DNA of 64,000 nucleotides from Wolbachia endosymbiont (group B) of Eucosma cana (GCF_947250645.1 NZ_OX366334.1:124001-188000), one strand, 5' to 3'. Shown: positions 18,088 through 27,658, counted from the first letter of the stretch. Made by a program: numbers and translations. The notes: generated by a model not told the origin, from the letters alone.

Positions 18088-18849
18088 TTACTGTTTATGA
18101 TAATAAAGATCAGCAGGAACTTTATAATGTAGAGTCTGATGTCGCCTTCTATAGTTATACCAAGCAACAAAATCATTTATTATAAGATTTAAATCTCTGA
18201 TACTATTTGGTCTATAATAATATATAGCTTCTTGCTTTAAAGTTCTCCATAAGCGCTCAACAAATATATTGTCGAAGCAACGTCCTTTATGGTCCATACT
18301 GATTTTAATATTAGCACGCTCTAATTCCATAATAAAGTTGTAGCTAGTAAACTGCACCCCCTGATCACTATTAAAAATCTCAGGTTTACCTTGTTTTAGA
18401 GCTTCTTTGAGAGTATAAAGGCAAAATCCAGCATCGAGATATGGTGATAATGAATGAGCAATAATATAGCGACTATACAAGTCCATTATTGCCACAAAAT
18501 AGATAAACTTACCTTCTACCATAATATATGTTATATCAGTAGCCCATACCTGATTAACTCTACAAATAATCAAATCTTTGAGTAAATAAGGATATATTTT
18601 ATGCTTTTTTTCTTTAATACTTGTATTACATCTTTTTCTACAATACAGCCCACTAATCTTCATTTTTTTCATAATTCTTAAGATTTTTTTGTGATTGACT
18701 ACTACTCCACTCGCTATGATTTCAGCAGTAATTTTACGATATCCATAACGGCAATCAGAAGCCAAATATACTTCTTGAATCAAATTTGCTACTTCACTTT
18801 CGTTATTAATTATAGGCCTATAATATAGGCTAGATCTGCAAATCCCCAA
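18088..18849 (-). CDS. IS3-family transposase OrfB, copy 2
   Basis: This is residue-for-residue the same 253-residue DDE integrase-core protein as in copy 1, with the acidic triad intact. It is reached from orfA by the same -1 shift at the A-run. The 3' stem-loop (18030-18088) follows. Confidence 0.9.
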   Translation of the reverse strand: MGICRSSLYYRPIINNESEVANLIQEVYLASDCRYGYRKITAEIIASGVVVNHKKILRIMKKMKISGLYCRKRCNTSIKEKKHKIYPYLLKDLIICRVNQVWATDITYIMVEGKFIYFVAIMDLYSRYIIAHSLSPYLDAGFCLYTLKEALKQGKPEIFNSDQGVQFTSYNFIMELERANIKISMDHKGRCFDNIFVERLWRTLKQEAIYYYRPNSIRDLNLIINDFVAWYNYRRRHQTLHYKVPADLYYHKQ

Positions 18850-18917
18850 TAAATCAGCCTGTTTCCTAATTGACAGATCAGAATCTTTTTCTATAAACCT
18901 TACTCTATCTTTTTTGC

Positions 18918-19202
18918 TTATTTCAGTAATTTTTTTTTCAAATAGCTATTTTCCACTGTCAATTCTCCTATTACTTTATGTAAACTTTCTATTTCTTGCG
19001 CTAAGATTCTTTGTTTTCTCGCACTTTCACTTTCTTCAACAAATAGGTCTTTTAACCTTGCCAATACTCTATCACGCCAATCATATAGATTTGTTGATGG
19101 TATTTTATATTCACTACATATCTCAGCTGTGCTTTTTTGATTTTTTATTGCTTCCAAAGCTATCTTTGCTTTTAACTCTGGTTCATATTTTTTTGTTGCC
19201 AT
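18918..19202 (-). CDS. IS3-family transposase OrfA, copy 2
   Basis: Identical 94-residue helix-turn-helix protein to copy 1, ending in the same run of nine A followed by TTACTG. It is the N-terminal half of the expected OrfAB fusion. Confidence 0.9.
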   Translation of the reverse strand: MATKKYEPELKAKIALEAIKNQKSTAEICSEYKIPSTNLYDWRDRVLARLKDLFVEESESARKQRILAQEIESLHKVIGELTVENSYLKKKLLK

Positions 19203-19265
19203 ACTTTTACCCCTTTACCTTCCTACTCGGATCAACCATTTTTTTTTGGTCTAGTTTATGGGGTG

Positions 19266-19445
19266 CATTATAGGAAGCTGTGATGACAAGGAAGGAAGCA
19301 CTAGAAAGAAGTGGGTGTCACGCACTGGAATGACATCTTCAATTTCTATACAGCTGTGCATCACTCACTGAGATGACATTATGGAAGCTGTGATGACAAG
19401 AAAAGAAACACTGGTTTCACATGCATCTGTCTCAGTGATGTAAAT
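19266..19445 (+). repeat. Direct repeat and palindromic repeat fragments beside the IS3 copy
   Basis: GGAAGCTGTGATGACAAG occurs at 19273 and again at 19383 (110-bp period), each followed by a similar GAAGCACT/GAAACACT stretch and preceded by CATTAT. Between them is a repeat half-site GTGTCACGCACTGGAATGAC of the Wolbachia palindrome type. No gene is seen between the IS and the stop of the next minus-strand gene at 19484. Confidence 0.6.
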
Positions 19446-19483
19446 TCAACTTTACCCCATTTGCAACCATCAGGGTCCTTTGA

Positions 19484-22306
19484 CTATAATCCTAACAATT
19501 CTTTTCTAATTTCTTCTTTAATTGTATAAATAATCTTTTGATCAAGTTTATTTATTAAGGAATCATCAATACCTGTGATGTCATCTGGATTTTGTATCAT
19601 TTTTTCAATAGCATCATCTATTTTTTTTACTCTTCCTTTATTAATTTTCTCAAACATAGGTTTAATCTTCACATAACCAGGAGCACCTTTACTATAAGTC
19701 CCTGTGTTTTGATTGATACAACCGCCAGCACCGTATACTTCATTAGTATAACTTTTACTACATTCTTCTACATCTTTATATTTAATCTCACCATTCTTTA
19801 TATATGCTATTTTATTGTCTTCAGTAGAGTTTAGCCCATCTCCTTTTATAACTTTTTCTTCTAGCTTTAAATTTTGTTCATGAATTATTGTATCTTTGTA
19901 ATTTCTTCTCCCATACGTTCTGTACGTGCCCCCGCCTGCAACAGTAATTAAATCTTTACAAATTGTTTCTGAAAGGTCTCTGCACATTTTTATTAAAGTA
20001 GGTCCTCCATCCTTGTTAGATTTATCATTTTCTTGTCCACCACCTCCTTCTGTTACTTTTACTTTAATATATGGATAACTAGGGTTGACTCTCAGTTTAG
20101 CTTTAATGTAATCACCTGGCATTCCTGGTCTACTTACAGTAGACTGAGCTTTATCAGCTATATGACCAGCTTCACCACCTCCCCATGCTTCTATTTCAAC
20201 GTAATCATACATTGACAGATCATCTGTATAGCCATCTCCAAGCTCATAAAGTTTTTGATCCCTGTCTTCAATAATCTGCTTCTTATGTTTCAATTGTGTT
20301 ACTATTATTTCACGCAATCTTTTTTTTAAACCGTCTAAATCGAACCTGCATAATTTATCAGCGAAAAAGACTTCTGTTCTATTTGCTTTAATTGGATTAT
20401 CTAACTTCTTTACAACTCCATTTTCATCCTGTGAAACTCTTAGGTAAAAAGGCTTGTTGTCCTTGTTCACATACTGTGTTGAGCGACTACACACTCCATC
20501 AAAGCAGAGGCAACCATCATCACCTTGCTTACATTCTTTTTTGTGTTTCCCATCTGTTAATTCATATACTATCTTGCATTTGTCACAATTTTGTTTTGTA
20601 TCTACCTCTTTATCCTCTTTTGCCATGCAATTGTCTCTAGGCTTATTTTCTTCAGGAATAGAAATATATCCTTTTTTATTAAATATTATTTCATTCAGTG
20701 CATCTTGTGGCTTTGCTAAAACATCAACTAATTCAATAATTTCCCCTTTTTTGCAAGGAAAATAATAAGATTGATTTGATTCTTTCGAGTAAACAGTATT
20801 GTGTTTAGCATAGCTTGCTCCTACTGACTTCAGCGATATTAGCTCACTTCCTTTTTCAAGAACAAGCTCTTCTGGTTCCGGCTGCCAACCAGAAAGGCAG
20901 AGCATTTTACTTTTAGGATTTTCTTTATATTTTATTTCTACTTTTGGATATCCTGAGTCATCTAGTTTGCACTTACCATTCTGAAGCTCTTTGCATTCTG
21001 TTTCAATATCGGGAACATATCCATACTTTTTTAAAACCTCAAACTGAGAGTTATTTTTTAATATACCTTCTATTATGTTATCGATATCGCTTTTTATGTT
21101 ACCGTTACCAGTTGTTTTTTTTACTATTGCTGGCTTTACTACTATTAAAGGCAGATGGCCAATGTATGTAGGAGAATTTTTATTAACATAAAAAGTACAG
21201 ATGCCATTACTGTGAGTTCCACGTGCGTCATAAGTACAAACGTTCTCACTCATCTTCATTTTTACTTTTAGCGTATTTTCATTTACTACCTTTATTTCCT
21301 CAGGCTTTGGAGCAGTTGGTGATGGAAAACAACGGGCAGGAAATTGTAATTTTCTTTTTGATTCTTCTTTTTCAGTACCATAATATTCAGCGCAGAGCTG
21401 ATCTTTCTTTCTATAGGTTTTGAAATAATGGATAGTATCTTTATCTGGAATAGGATATGTCCAACTTGGAATATTCTTGTGATTTGAAACAGCAGATGGA
21501 ACATATATCTCCCTTCTTTCTTTCAGCTCACCAATAATGACTCCAACTCTTGGATGGAAATAATCATTTTCTTCATTTGTTATAGGGACAATTCTAACTT
21601 GTGGTGGTGACATCGCAAGTTGTTCACAAAATGGAGGTGGGCCAGGTGCAAGTTGCACAGGGGCACACTTTACTTTTGTTTGATAGCATGTATCACAAAC
21701 TTTTTCCATCTCTCCAGGACGAAAAATATTTTCCCCAGAAAATACTCTAGAGCCCCATGAAGAAATTCCTGACATGCAAGCACCCTTTTGGCTACAAGCA
21801 CATATCTTAGGAGAATTAGCAAATTTTACTTTTTCTTCATCAGTAACACCATCTGCCCATTCCCACTCAAGACCCTGTGTCATCTGTCCATGAATCTTTC
21901 CATCATTCAGAATTTTATCCCCTTCCCAATCGATAAAAGCTGCTGCAGAAACTCCAGCACCTGTACTCTGCGTTCCATATATCTGGCGGCAGAATGTTCC
22001 ACTGGATAATATATAACAGTTGTCGTTTCCTTCGTAATCGCAGACCTTAATCTTTGGATCGAAGTAACCTTCTGGTCCCTGATTATTTACTGCTGTAACT
22101 TTAATAAATTGCAATAATTTTTCGTCAAAGTCTAAATCGCTCCACTTGCCTTTAAAAAAATTTGCAATACCTTTTCCTGCTTTACTTCCTGCAGCTTCAA
22201 TTTCAGTATTACTTTTTACAAATGTTGGACAATCAGCATATCCTTGGTAAGAAAGACAAAATATCAAGGAGAATATCAATAAAAAATTAAGCTTTACATT
22301 TTTCAT
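19484..22306 (-). CDS. Large Cys-rich secreted protein in a VirB4-paralogue cluster
   Basis: The protein has 940 residues. A clear signal peptide (KLNFLLIFSLIFCLSYQGYA, about 5-24) precedes DCPTF, with no other membrane segment. Many Cys occur in pairs (CACSQKGACMSG, CDTCYQTKVKCAP, CDKCKIVYE, CLCFDGVCS), suggesting disulphides in the periplasm or at the surface. A Gly-rich region near 720-860 contains IEAWGGGEAGHI, VTEGGGGQEND and VAGGGTYRTYGRR. The start overlaps the end of the VirB4-like gene by 20 bp, so expression is coupled. A secretion-linked surface role is inferred from context; I do not recognise the family. Confidence 0.75.
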   Translation of the reverse strand: MKNVKLNFLLIFSLIFCLSYQGYADCPTFVKSNTEIEAAGSKAGKGIANFFKGKWSDLDFDEKLLQFIKVTAVNNQGPEGYFDPKIKVCDYEGNDNCYILSSGTFCRQIYGTQSTGAGVSAAAFIDWEGDKILNDGKIHGQMTQGLEWEWADGVTDEEKVKFANSPKICACSQKGACMSGISSWGSRVFSGENIFRPGEMEKVCDTCYQTKVKCAPVQLAPGPPPFCEQLAMSPPQVRIVPITNEENDYFHPRVGVIIGELKERREIYVPSAVSNHKNIPSWTYPIPDKDTIHYFKTYRKKDQLCAEYYGTEKEESKRKLQFPARCFPSPTAPKPEEIKVVNENTLKVKMKMSENVCTYDARGTHSNGICTFYVNKNSPTYIGHLPLIVVKPAIVKKTTGNGNIKSDIDNIIEGILKNNSQFEVLKKYGYVPDIETECKELQNGKCKLDDSGYPKVEIKYKENPKSKMLCLSGWQPEPEELVLEKGSELISLKSVGASYAKHNTVYSKESNQSYYFPCKKGEIIELVDVLAKPQDALNEIIFNKKGYISIPEENKPRDNCMAKEDKEVDTKQNCDKCKIVYELTDGKHKKECKQGDDGCLCFDGVCSRSTQYVNKDNKPFYLRVSQDENGVVKKLDNPIKANRTEVFFADKLCRFDLDGLKKRLREIIVTQLKHKKQIIEDRDQKLYELGDGYTDDLSMYDYVEIEAWGGGEAGHIADKAQSTVSRPGMPGDYIKAKLRVNPSYPYIKVKVTEGGGGQENDKSNKDGGPTLIKMCRDLSETICKDLITVAGGGTYRTYGRRNYKDTIIHEQNLKLEEKVIKGDGLNSTEDNKIAYIKNGEIKYKDVEECSKSYTNEVYGAGGCINQNTGTYSKGAPGYVKIKPMFEKINKGRVKKIDDAIEKMIQNPDDITGIDDSLINKLDQKIIYTIKEEIRKELLGL

Positions 22307-24641
22307 AGAACACCGGTAACCACTTACTCACTTTTTCGCCTTTTTCCTTCATCGCCTCATACATATACTTTATAGTCTCTTTATTAGCTGAAAGTACATG
22401 TATTTCTTTCATATTTTTCAAATCTAGATTTAAAGTTACTAAACCTTTGTATTGCTTGATCAAAAATAAACCTTCCTGTGTTGGTGTTTGCAAAATGACA
22501 TTCAGTTCCTCTTTCGACAGAGAAAATGCCTTCATGTATAATCTGTTTGCATTGATGTTCGGCATCAGAATCCTGGTATCGACATGCTTATCTAAATATT
22601 GAGTAAACTTGCTAGCAAATGCTAGGTTTAAGTTTTCAGTACTTAGAATTACTACAACATTTAACTTTGTCATTCTTTGCATCCAGTTGTCAAACTCTCC
22701 CTCTGTAGGAAAAATATTACTTATCTCCCATGCTTCATCCAAAACAAGTATTGCAGGTGAGCCATCACATTTTGCTTCGAAAGAGTATAAGAAATAGTAA
22801 AGTATCACGGACATACATTCTTTTTGCTTAGTGAGATTCGCAGTATTGAGGGATATAGTTTTTGTTTCCCAGTCAATGTCTGACTCATCACCATCTTGGA
22901 ATAAGTAAGCAAATTCACCATCACCACACCATTTACTTATTTTACCCCCAAGAAGTAAAAGCACTTCAGAAATTTGAGAAATAGAGCGCGATTCTCTTGG
23001 TATAGCAAATATAGAATCTACAATTTTTTTTGTCTTTTCTTCTACGTCTACCAAACTTGCATCTGCAACCATCCTTTTGATCAATTCAACAAGCATATTG
23101 CGATTAGAAGCACTATCTTCAATGTTCAGTGGGTTAAATTTTAGACTTTTATCTTTATATTTTGGATCAATTATGTAATATTGGCCGCTTACTGCTTTAG
23201 TAAATATTATTGATTTTCCAGTATTATCCAATATAACAATCCTAGGGTTAAATTTTCTTGATTCCGAAAGTAAGAAATTGATCAGTGAGGTTCTACCTGA
23301 ATTTGGAGCTCCAAGTATTGTGGTATGACCATTATTTTTCTTTCCATGAAAGTTAAAAAAGTAAGGACTGCCTTTTTTTGAAAAAAAAACTGTTACTGCT
23401 TCTTTCCATCTTCCTCCTTTTAACGTACCTGATGTAAAATCATGCAACATAGCAAAGCTGCAAGCATATTTTTCTAATATATTTTTTGGTTGTGTAACAA
23501 AAGCAAAGTTTCCAGGAAGCTGTGCCCAAAAATGATTTTCCATGTGCAAATCAGTTCTAAACATCATCAACCCGATTAACGACATTACAGAGGATAAATC
23601 GCTGATATTTTTAGCTAACCTATTCTTATCATCTGCAAAGATTGTAACAATAATTTTCTGTTGACAAAAATCCATAGCAGAAATTTTTTCAAGCTCTATT
23701 ATTTCATTTATTCCTGAGTTTTGAAGTAAGGTATTGTCCTCACTGATTTGCAGTATATTAATTTGTTTTTTGAATTCTTTTACTGCTTTATTATTACTAG
23801 TAAATATTATTATTTCTGTGATGATAAGCTCAGAGTCAAGTTGCAAACACCTATTTATATTTTCTAAGGGGATTTCTCGATATTCCTTTATGCAAAAAAT
23901 AGAACCAAACTTCTGTTGACCTTCAAACGATGTTTGAAATTTATTGAAACCAAAAGCTACTTTTAAATTTTTAACATGCTGCGATAGATCCCTTTCACAT
24001 ATTGGATAATCTTTGTGCGTTAATGTAATAATGTAATGGAGAAATTCCATCATTTGAGAATATATTTTGCCTTCACTAGATCTAAGGCCCAGTTTTTTAG
24101 CTCCAAAAGGTTCTAAATCTTTTTGAATCAGGTCAGTTATTTTTTGTAATTCTTGATGATTTTTTTGTAAAAATAACTTGTGCCTATTCTTTATCCCGCC
24201 AAAAAAAAATGCATTATTAATATGTTTGCCAAAATCACTAAGTAACACCACAATGTATAGCTCATTTATATACTGTAGTTTACTATCAACTAGTTTATTA
24301 AACCACGTTGAGTGTAGCTGATCGGAAAAGTCTGAAGTTTTATTCCACTGTAAGCTCAGTTTATTGCGCTTACGGACAGTGTGAATCCAAACGGTAAAAT
24401 ATAAACTCTTGATATTTTTTGATATACTTTTTCTAATTTCAGTTCTAAGATCACCATAGTTATCAACTGAAGAATAGTCTTCTAATTTGATTATTTTTAA
24501 TAATTCCCCCTGTTTTGTTAGTATAGTTTCTTCATCGTAGTGGCAAGCATAAGGGATAAAATCTAAATTAATACTTTCTAGTAACGCTAAATTGTTCTTT
24601 TTTTCAGAATTAGATCTAGTGGCTGGTACTTTTGGTTGCAT
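22287..24641 (-). CDS. VirB4 paralogue (type IV secretion ATPase) with altered Walker A
   Basis: The 784-residue protein has VirB4 architecture: an N-terminal VirB4 domain (about 20-390, including FWAQLPGNFAFV) and a C-terminal RecA-like ATPase domain. Walker B (SPAILVLDEAWEI) is present. Walker A reads LGAPNSGRTSLINF: Arg (codon AGA) replaces the Lys of GxxxxGK[ST]. The canonical copy starting at 62117 has GPTGAGKT. Rickettsiales carry two VirB4 genes, and the second is known to be divergent in its ATPase motifs. It may scaffold or regulate rather than drive secretion. It lies between the pilin-like and Cys-rich genes. Confidence 0.9.
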   Translation of the reverse strand: MQPKVPATRSNSEKKNNLALLESINLDFIPYACHYDEETILTKQGELLKIIKLEDYSSVDNYGDLRTEIRKSISKNIKSLYFTVWIHTVRKRNKLSLQWNKTSDFSDQLHSTWFNKLVDSKLQYINELYIVVLLSDFGKHINNAFFFGGIKNRHKLFLQKNHQELQKITDLIQKDLEPFGAKKLGLRSSEGKIYSQMMEFLHYIITLTHKDYPICERDLSQHVKNLKVAFGFNKFQTSFEGQQKFGSIFCIKEYREIPLENINRCLQLDSELIITEIIIFTSNNKAVKEFKKQINILQISEDNTLLQNSGINEIIELEKISAMDFCQQKIIVTIFADDKNRLAKNISDLSSVMSLIGLMMFRTDLHMENHFWAQLPGNFAFVTQPKNILEKYACSFAMLHDFTSGTLKGGRWKEAVTVFFSKKGSPYFFNFHGKKNNGHTTILGAPNSGRTSLINFLLSESRKFNPRIVILDNTGKSIIFTKAVSGQYYIIDPKYKDKSLKFNPLNIEDSASNRNMLVELIKRMVADASLVDVEEKTKKIVDSIFAIPRESRSISQISEVLLLLGGKISKWCGDGEFAYLFQDGDESDIDWETKTISLNTANLTKQKECMSVILYYFLYSFEAKCDGSPAILVLDEAWEISNIFPTEGEFDNWMQRMTKLNVVVILSTENLNLAFASKFTQYLDKHVDTRILMPNINANRLYMKAFSLSKEELNVILQTPTQEGLFLIKQYKGLVTLNLDLKNMKEIHVLSANKETIKYMYEAMKEKGEKVSKWLPVFYEKCKA

Positions 24642-24692
24642 ACAATATCATGCGTATTCAATAAAAAGATAATAAAGAATCATCTATCTTAC

Positions 24693-25058
24693 TTAATCCT
24701 TATCTTCTTTTTTGTTATTGGATTGTAACTGTATGTCCTTTGCAAAGTTGAATTTTTCTTTCAGGTAATCTGTTGCCTTTTCTGTGCTTCCAAACATCAT
24801 GATCAGTACGCCAAATATTATCATGAAAAAAATTAGGCCTCTGAACACTACTGCAAGTATCACTGTAGCTATACATAAACCTATAATTGTTGAGGGACTC
24901 ATATTTTCTACAGTATCTTTAACTGAAAATGAAGAAATAAGTTCTTTCAACGTTCCTGGTATATTTTTCAATTCATCACTTGCTTTGCTAGAACATGACA
25001 TGAAGATAAAACTTAACAGGGCTACAATAGCAAAAACTCTACCCAATTGAATATGCAT
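24693..25058 (-). CDS. VirB2/TrbC-like pilin candidate
   Basis: The protein has 121 residues. An N-terminal signal (VFAIVALLSFIFMSC) ends in a possible lipobox Cys. After a short polar part comes a long hydrophobic stretch, IIGLCIATVILAVVFRGLIF then FMIIFGVLIMMF, that can form two membrane helices, as in VirB2/TrbC pilin subunits. A charged tail follows. Sequence similarity is weak; the call rests on size, topology and its place 51 bp upstream of the VirB4 paralogue. It could instead be another small T4SS membrane protein. Confidence 0.55.
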   Translation of the reverse strand: MHIQLGRVFAIVALLSFIFMSCSSKASDELKNIPGTLKELISSFSVKDTVENMSPSTIIGLCIATVILAVVFRGLIFFMIIFGVLIMMFGSTEKATDYLKEKFNFAKDIQLQSNNKKEDKD

Positions 25059-25162
25059 CAGCTAAATACCTTTAAGATACTCCTCAAATGTAACAATTTT
25101 TACATCAATAGGCAAGAACCGAATTCACTTGCTCACCATAAGTAACTCATATTTAACTTTTA

Positions 25163-26530
25163 TCACCGTGTTAGCTCTTTATTATCAACAAGAGGACTCA
25201 CACTAATGGATGTCAATTTACTTGACAGAAAGTTTGAACACAATTCAGCAGCAGCTGCTGTAGCAAACACCGCAGCCACCACAAACAGTCCTGCTCCTAC
25301 TAATCCTGATGTCATTGCTCCTGCAACAATGCACCCTATTGCTAAGAGAGCAGAACTTGTTACAAGTGCGACGTGAAGATTTTTGTTTTTACTATTATTT
25401 TCATAATTATTGGATTGCATTGTATCTTTTACCTTACTGCCTGTCACTGAGATCACACAATGAGGCCCTTCTTCAGTCTTCTTATAATGTTTAGAAGGGG
25501 ATATTCTTCCGCTTGGGCCTTTGGGCCTTGTTTTGTTCGGATGTGCTAATTTTGTTTTTCCTTCATCTTCTAGTTGCAAACTATTATCTTCCTCAGCAGG
25601 GTTTAATTTTAAGTGTACACTTTCCTCAGATGAAATGCTTGTTACTGAAGTTAAGCTGCTCCTTCTGCTACTTGATGCCAAGCTAGATGAATTTATTCCA
25701 CTATCTAAATCACTACTACTACTGAGTTTAGAAGTATTTGCACCGCTTGGCACTTCTACAGCATTCACAGTTATATTAGGCTTTTCATTTTTTAAATCTT
25801 TACTATCAATCGAAAGATCAGATTGACTATTCAATTGTGATTGTGCGATCTCCTTTCTTGCTTGCGATTGTTTTGATGTAGGATGTGCTGAAGCACCATA
25901 ATAACCTGAATTTCTCAAGGTATTGTATTTTCCAGGGGTTCCTTTTCCACTTACACCCTTAGCTAAAGAATCCTTTTCCAGAGGATTAATACCTGAATTT
26001 TTGGGAATTTCAACTTCACCAGAAAGACTTTGTTTGTTAAATAGTTCCATAGTATTATTTTGTCTATTTGCTTGATTACTTCTAAGACTTTTCTGATTTT
26101 GAATAGTGCTACTAGAATGATCTTTATTGTTGCTCTTTTTAGTAATCTCTGAAATTATTTTTAATGTTTTCCCTTTTATTGTTGGTGATCTTTGTGATGA
26201 TTTTTCTTCATTGTTAAGTACTGAAGGTTTCATTAATTCCCCTGACTCTATCACTTTTTTTTTCAATGCTGGAAGAAATTTCTCAGTGTAATAATTATAA
26301 TATTTTTGATATTCTTCTTGCTCTCTCAGTAATTTTTCTAATTGAATTAATACATTGGGATCAGCTCCATTGTTGAACAACTCTATGCATTTTTTGATAG
26401 TTCCATCTCCATCTTTTTTTGGACTTTGATTGCTATGTGTTTTTTTTGTTACCTTCTTGTATATAGTGTCGTACAATTTTTGGTTAATATCTACTTCATT
26501 ACTCTGAGTTTTTTTTGAAGTACTTAGCAT
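25163..26530 (-). CDS. Low-complexity protein with C-terminal membrane hairpin, Wolbachia-type
   Basis: The protein has 455 residues. The first 380 are hydrophilic and rich in Ser, Lys, Asn and Gln, probably disordered (SSSDLDSGINSSSLASSSRR). A helical segment is at about 45-95. The C-terminus has two hydrophobic helices (VALVTSSALLAIGCIVAGAM and LVGAGLFVVAAVFATAAAAE) and a short tail. This layout, a polar body plus a small-residue membrane hairpin, is shared with the gene broken by IS630 at 57.6-59.6 kb. No enzymatic motif is seen. An effector or inclusion-membrane-like role is speculation. Confidence 0.65.
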   Translation of the reverse strand: MLSTSKKTQSNEVDINQKLYDTIYKKVTKKTHSNQSPKKDGDGTIKKCIELFNNGADPNVLIQLEKLLREQEEYQKYYNYYTEKFLPALKKKVIESGELMKPSVLNNEEKSSQRSPTIKGKTLKIISEITKKSNNKDHSSSTIQNQKSLRSNQANRQNNTMELFNKQSLSGEVEIPKNSGINPLEKDSLAKGVSGKGTPGKYNTLRNSGYYGASAHPTSKQSQARKEIAQSQLNSQSDLSIDSKDLKNEKPNITVNAVEVPSGANTSKLSSSSDLDSGINSSSLASSSRRSSLTSVTSISSEESVHLKLNPAEEDNSLQLEDEGKTKLAHPNKTRPKGPSGRISPSKHYKKTEEGPHCVISVTGSKVKDTMQSNNYENNSKNKNLHVALVTSSALLAIGCIVAGAMTSGLVGAGLFVVAAVFATAAAAELCSNFLSSKLTSISVSPLVDNKELTR

Positions 26531-26662
26531 AACATCTCTCCATACATAACAAAATGTATAGATACCTCTTTAGCGTTAATTTTACATTAAAACTAAGCGG
26601 TTATGCCTTATTACGGATAATTATAGCAATTTGCTAACTATTTGCTTTGCTGATTACTGGTT

Positions 26663-27658
26663 TTACATTTCAACATAATTGCTTGCCTGTTGAACTAGCA
26701 TATCTATCACTTCTTTTACAGGCTTTTCTCTATCAACCATGCCAACACTTTGACCGGCCATTAAAGATCCTGTTTCAACATCTCCATCAATTACTGCTCT
26801 TCTTAAAGCTCCAGCCCAGAACTTTTCTATTTCAAGTTGCCCCTCTTCTTTTGAGATTTCTCCATTTTGATATTTATCGATAATGTCTCTTTGATGCTTC
26901 ATAAAATCATCACTTGCTTTGTTGGCTATAGCTCTTACTGGAATTACAGGGAAATCAGCACTAATCTGCACAGAAGATACAGCATTACGCGCAGCTGATT
27001 TGATGAATACTTCTTTAAAATTTTTGTGAGCGATTGACTCATTCGTGCAGACAAATAATGTACCTATTTGACAGCCACTTGCTCCCATTTCTAGGTAGTT
27101 CACTATCATTTCGCCTCTTCCTATTCCACCTGCGACAAACACTGGTATTTGTTCATTTTTAAAATGAGGCAATATCTCTTGTGCAAGAACAGAAGTGCTA
27201 ACTGGCCCTATGTGCCCGCCTGCTTCCATTCCCTCTATTATTAACGCATCTACTCCCATTTTTACTAGCCTTTTCGCAAGGCTTAATGCTGGTGCAAAGC
27301 ACATAACTTTAATGCCTGCACTCTTGATTTTTTCTATATTAGGCTTTGTTGGTAATCCGCCAGCAAGCACTATATGGCTTACTTTCGTTTCAATACACAC
27401 ATCTATCAACTCACTCAACTTTGGGTGCATAGTAATTAGGTTTATACCAAATGGCTTGTTAGTTAATTTCTGTGTTTCTATGATTTCTTTTTTCAGTAAG
27501 TCTGGGAACATCGCACCACATGCAATTACACCAAAACCACCGGCATTTGAAATTGCCGAAACTAAATTTCTCTCTGAAACCCAGCTCATAGCACCACCCA
27601 TTATTGAAAATTCACTACCGAGAAAATTCGTTCCTTTCTTCCAAAGCCTGCTCAACAT
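26663..27658 (-). CDS. Nitronate monooxygenase / FabK-like flavoprotein
   Basis: This 331-residue FMN TIM-barrel protein belongs to the 2-nitropropane dioxygenase family. Signatures are IMGGAMSWVSERNLVSAISN at the N-terminus, AGGFGVIACG, EGMEAGGHIGP (substrate/FMN region) and VFVAGGIGRGEMIVNYLEMG with the phosphate-binding Gly, followed by ASGCQIGTLFV. It could oxidise nitronates or act as an FabK-type enoyl-ACP reductase; sequence alone does not decide. It lies 5 bp after the cytochrome b561 gene, so the two are likely one transcript. Confidence 0.88.
   Translation of the reverse strand: MLSRLWKKGTNFLGSEFSIMGGAMSWVSERNLVSAISNAGGFGVIACGAMFPDLLKKEIIETQKLTNKPFGINLITMHPKLSELIDVCIETKVSHIVLAGGLPTKPNIEKIKSAGIKVMCFAPALSLAKRLVKMGVDALIIEGMEAGGHIGPVSTSVLAQEILPHFKNEQIPVFVAGGIGRGEMIVNYLEMGASGCQIGTLFVCTNESIAHKNFKEVFIKSAARNAVSSVQISADFPVIPVRAIANKASDDFMKHQRDIIDKYQNGEISKEEGQLEIEKFWAGALRRAVIDGDVETGSLMAGQSVGMVDREKPVKEVIDMLVQQASNYVEM

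Larger units (their letters stand above)
17981..19268 (-). mobile_element. IS3-family insertion sequence, copy 2 (inverted, 1288 bp)
   Basis: Same element as at 2224-3511, opposite orientation, same length, flanked by TATA at 17977-17980 and 19269-19272. Both transposase frames are intact. It has inserted exactly in the stop codon of the upstream ankyrin gene. Two inverted copies 14.5 kb apart could support an inversion of the region between them. Confidence 0.9.
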
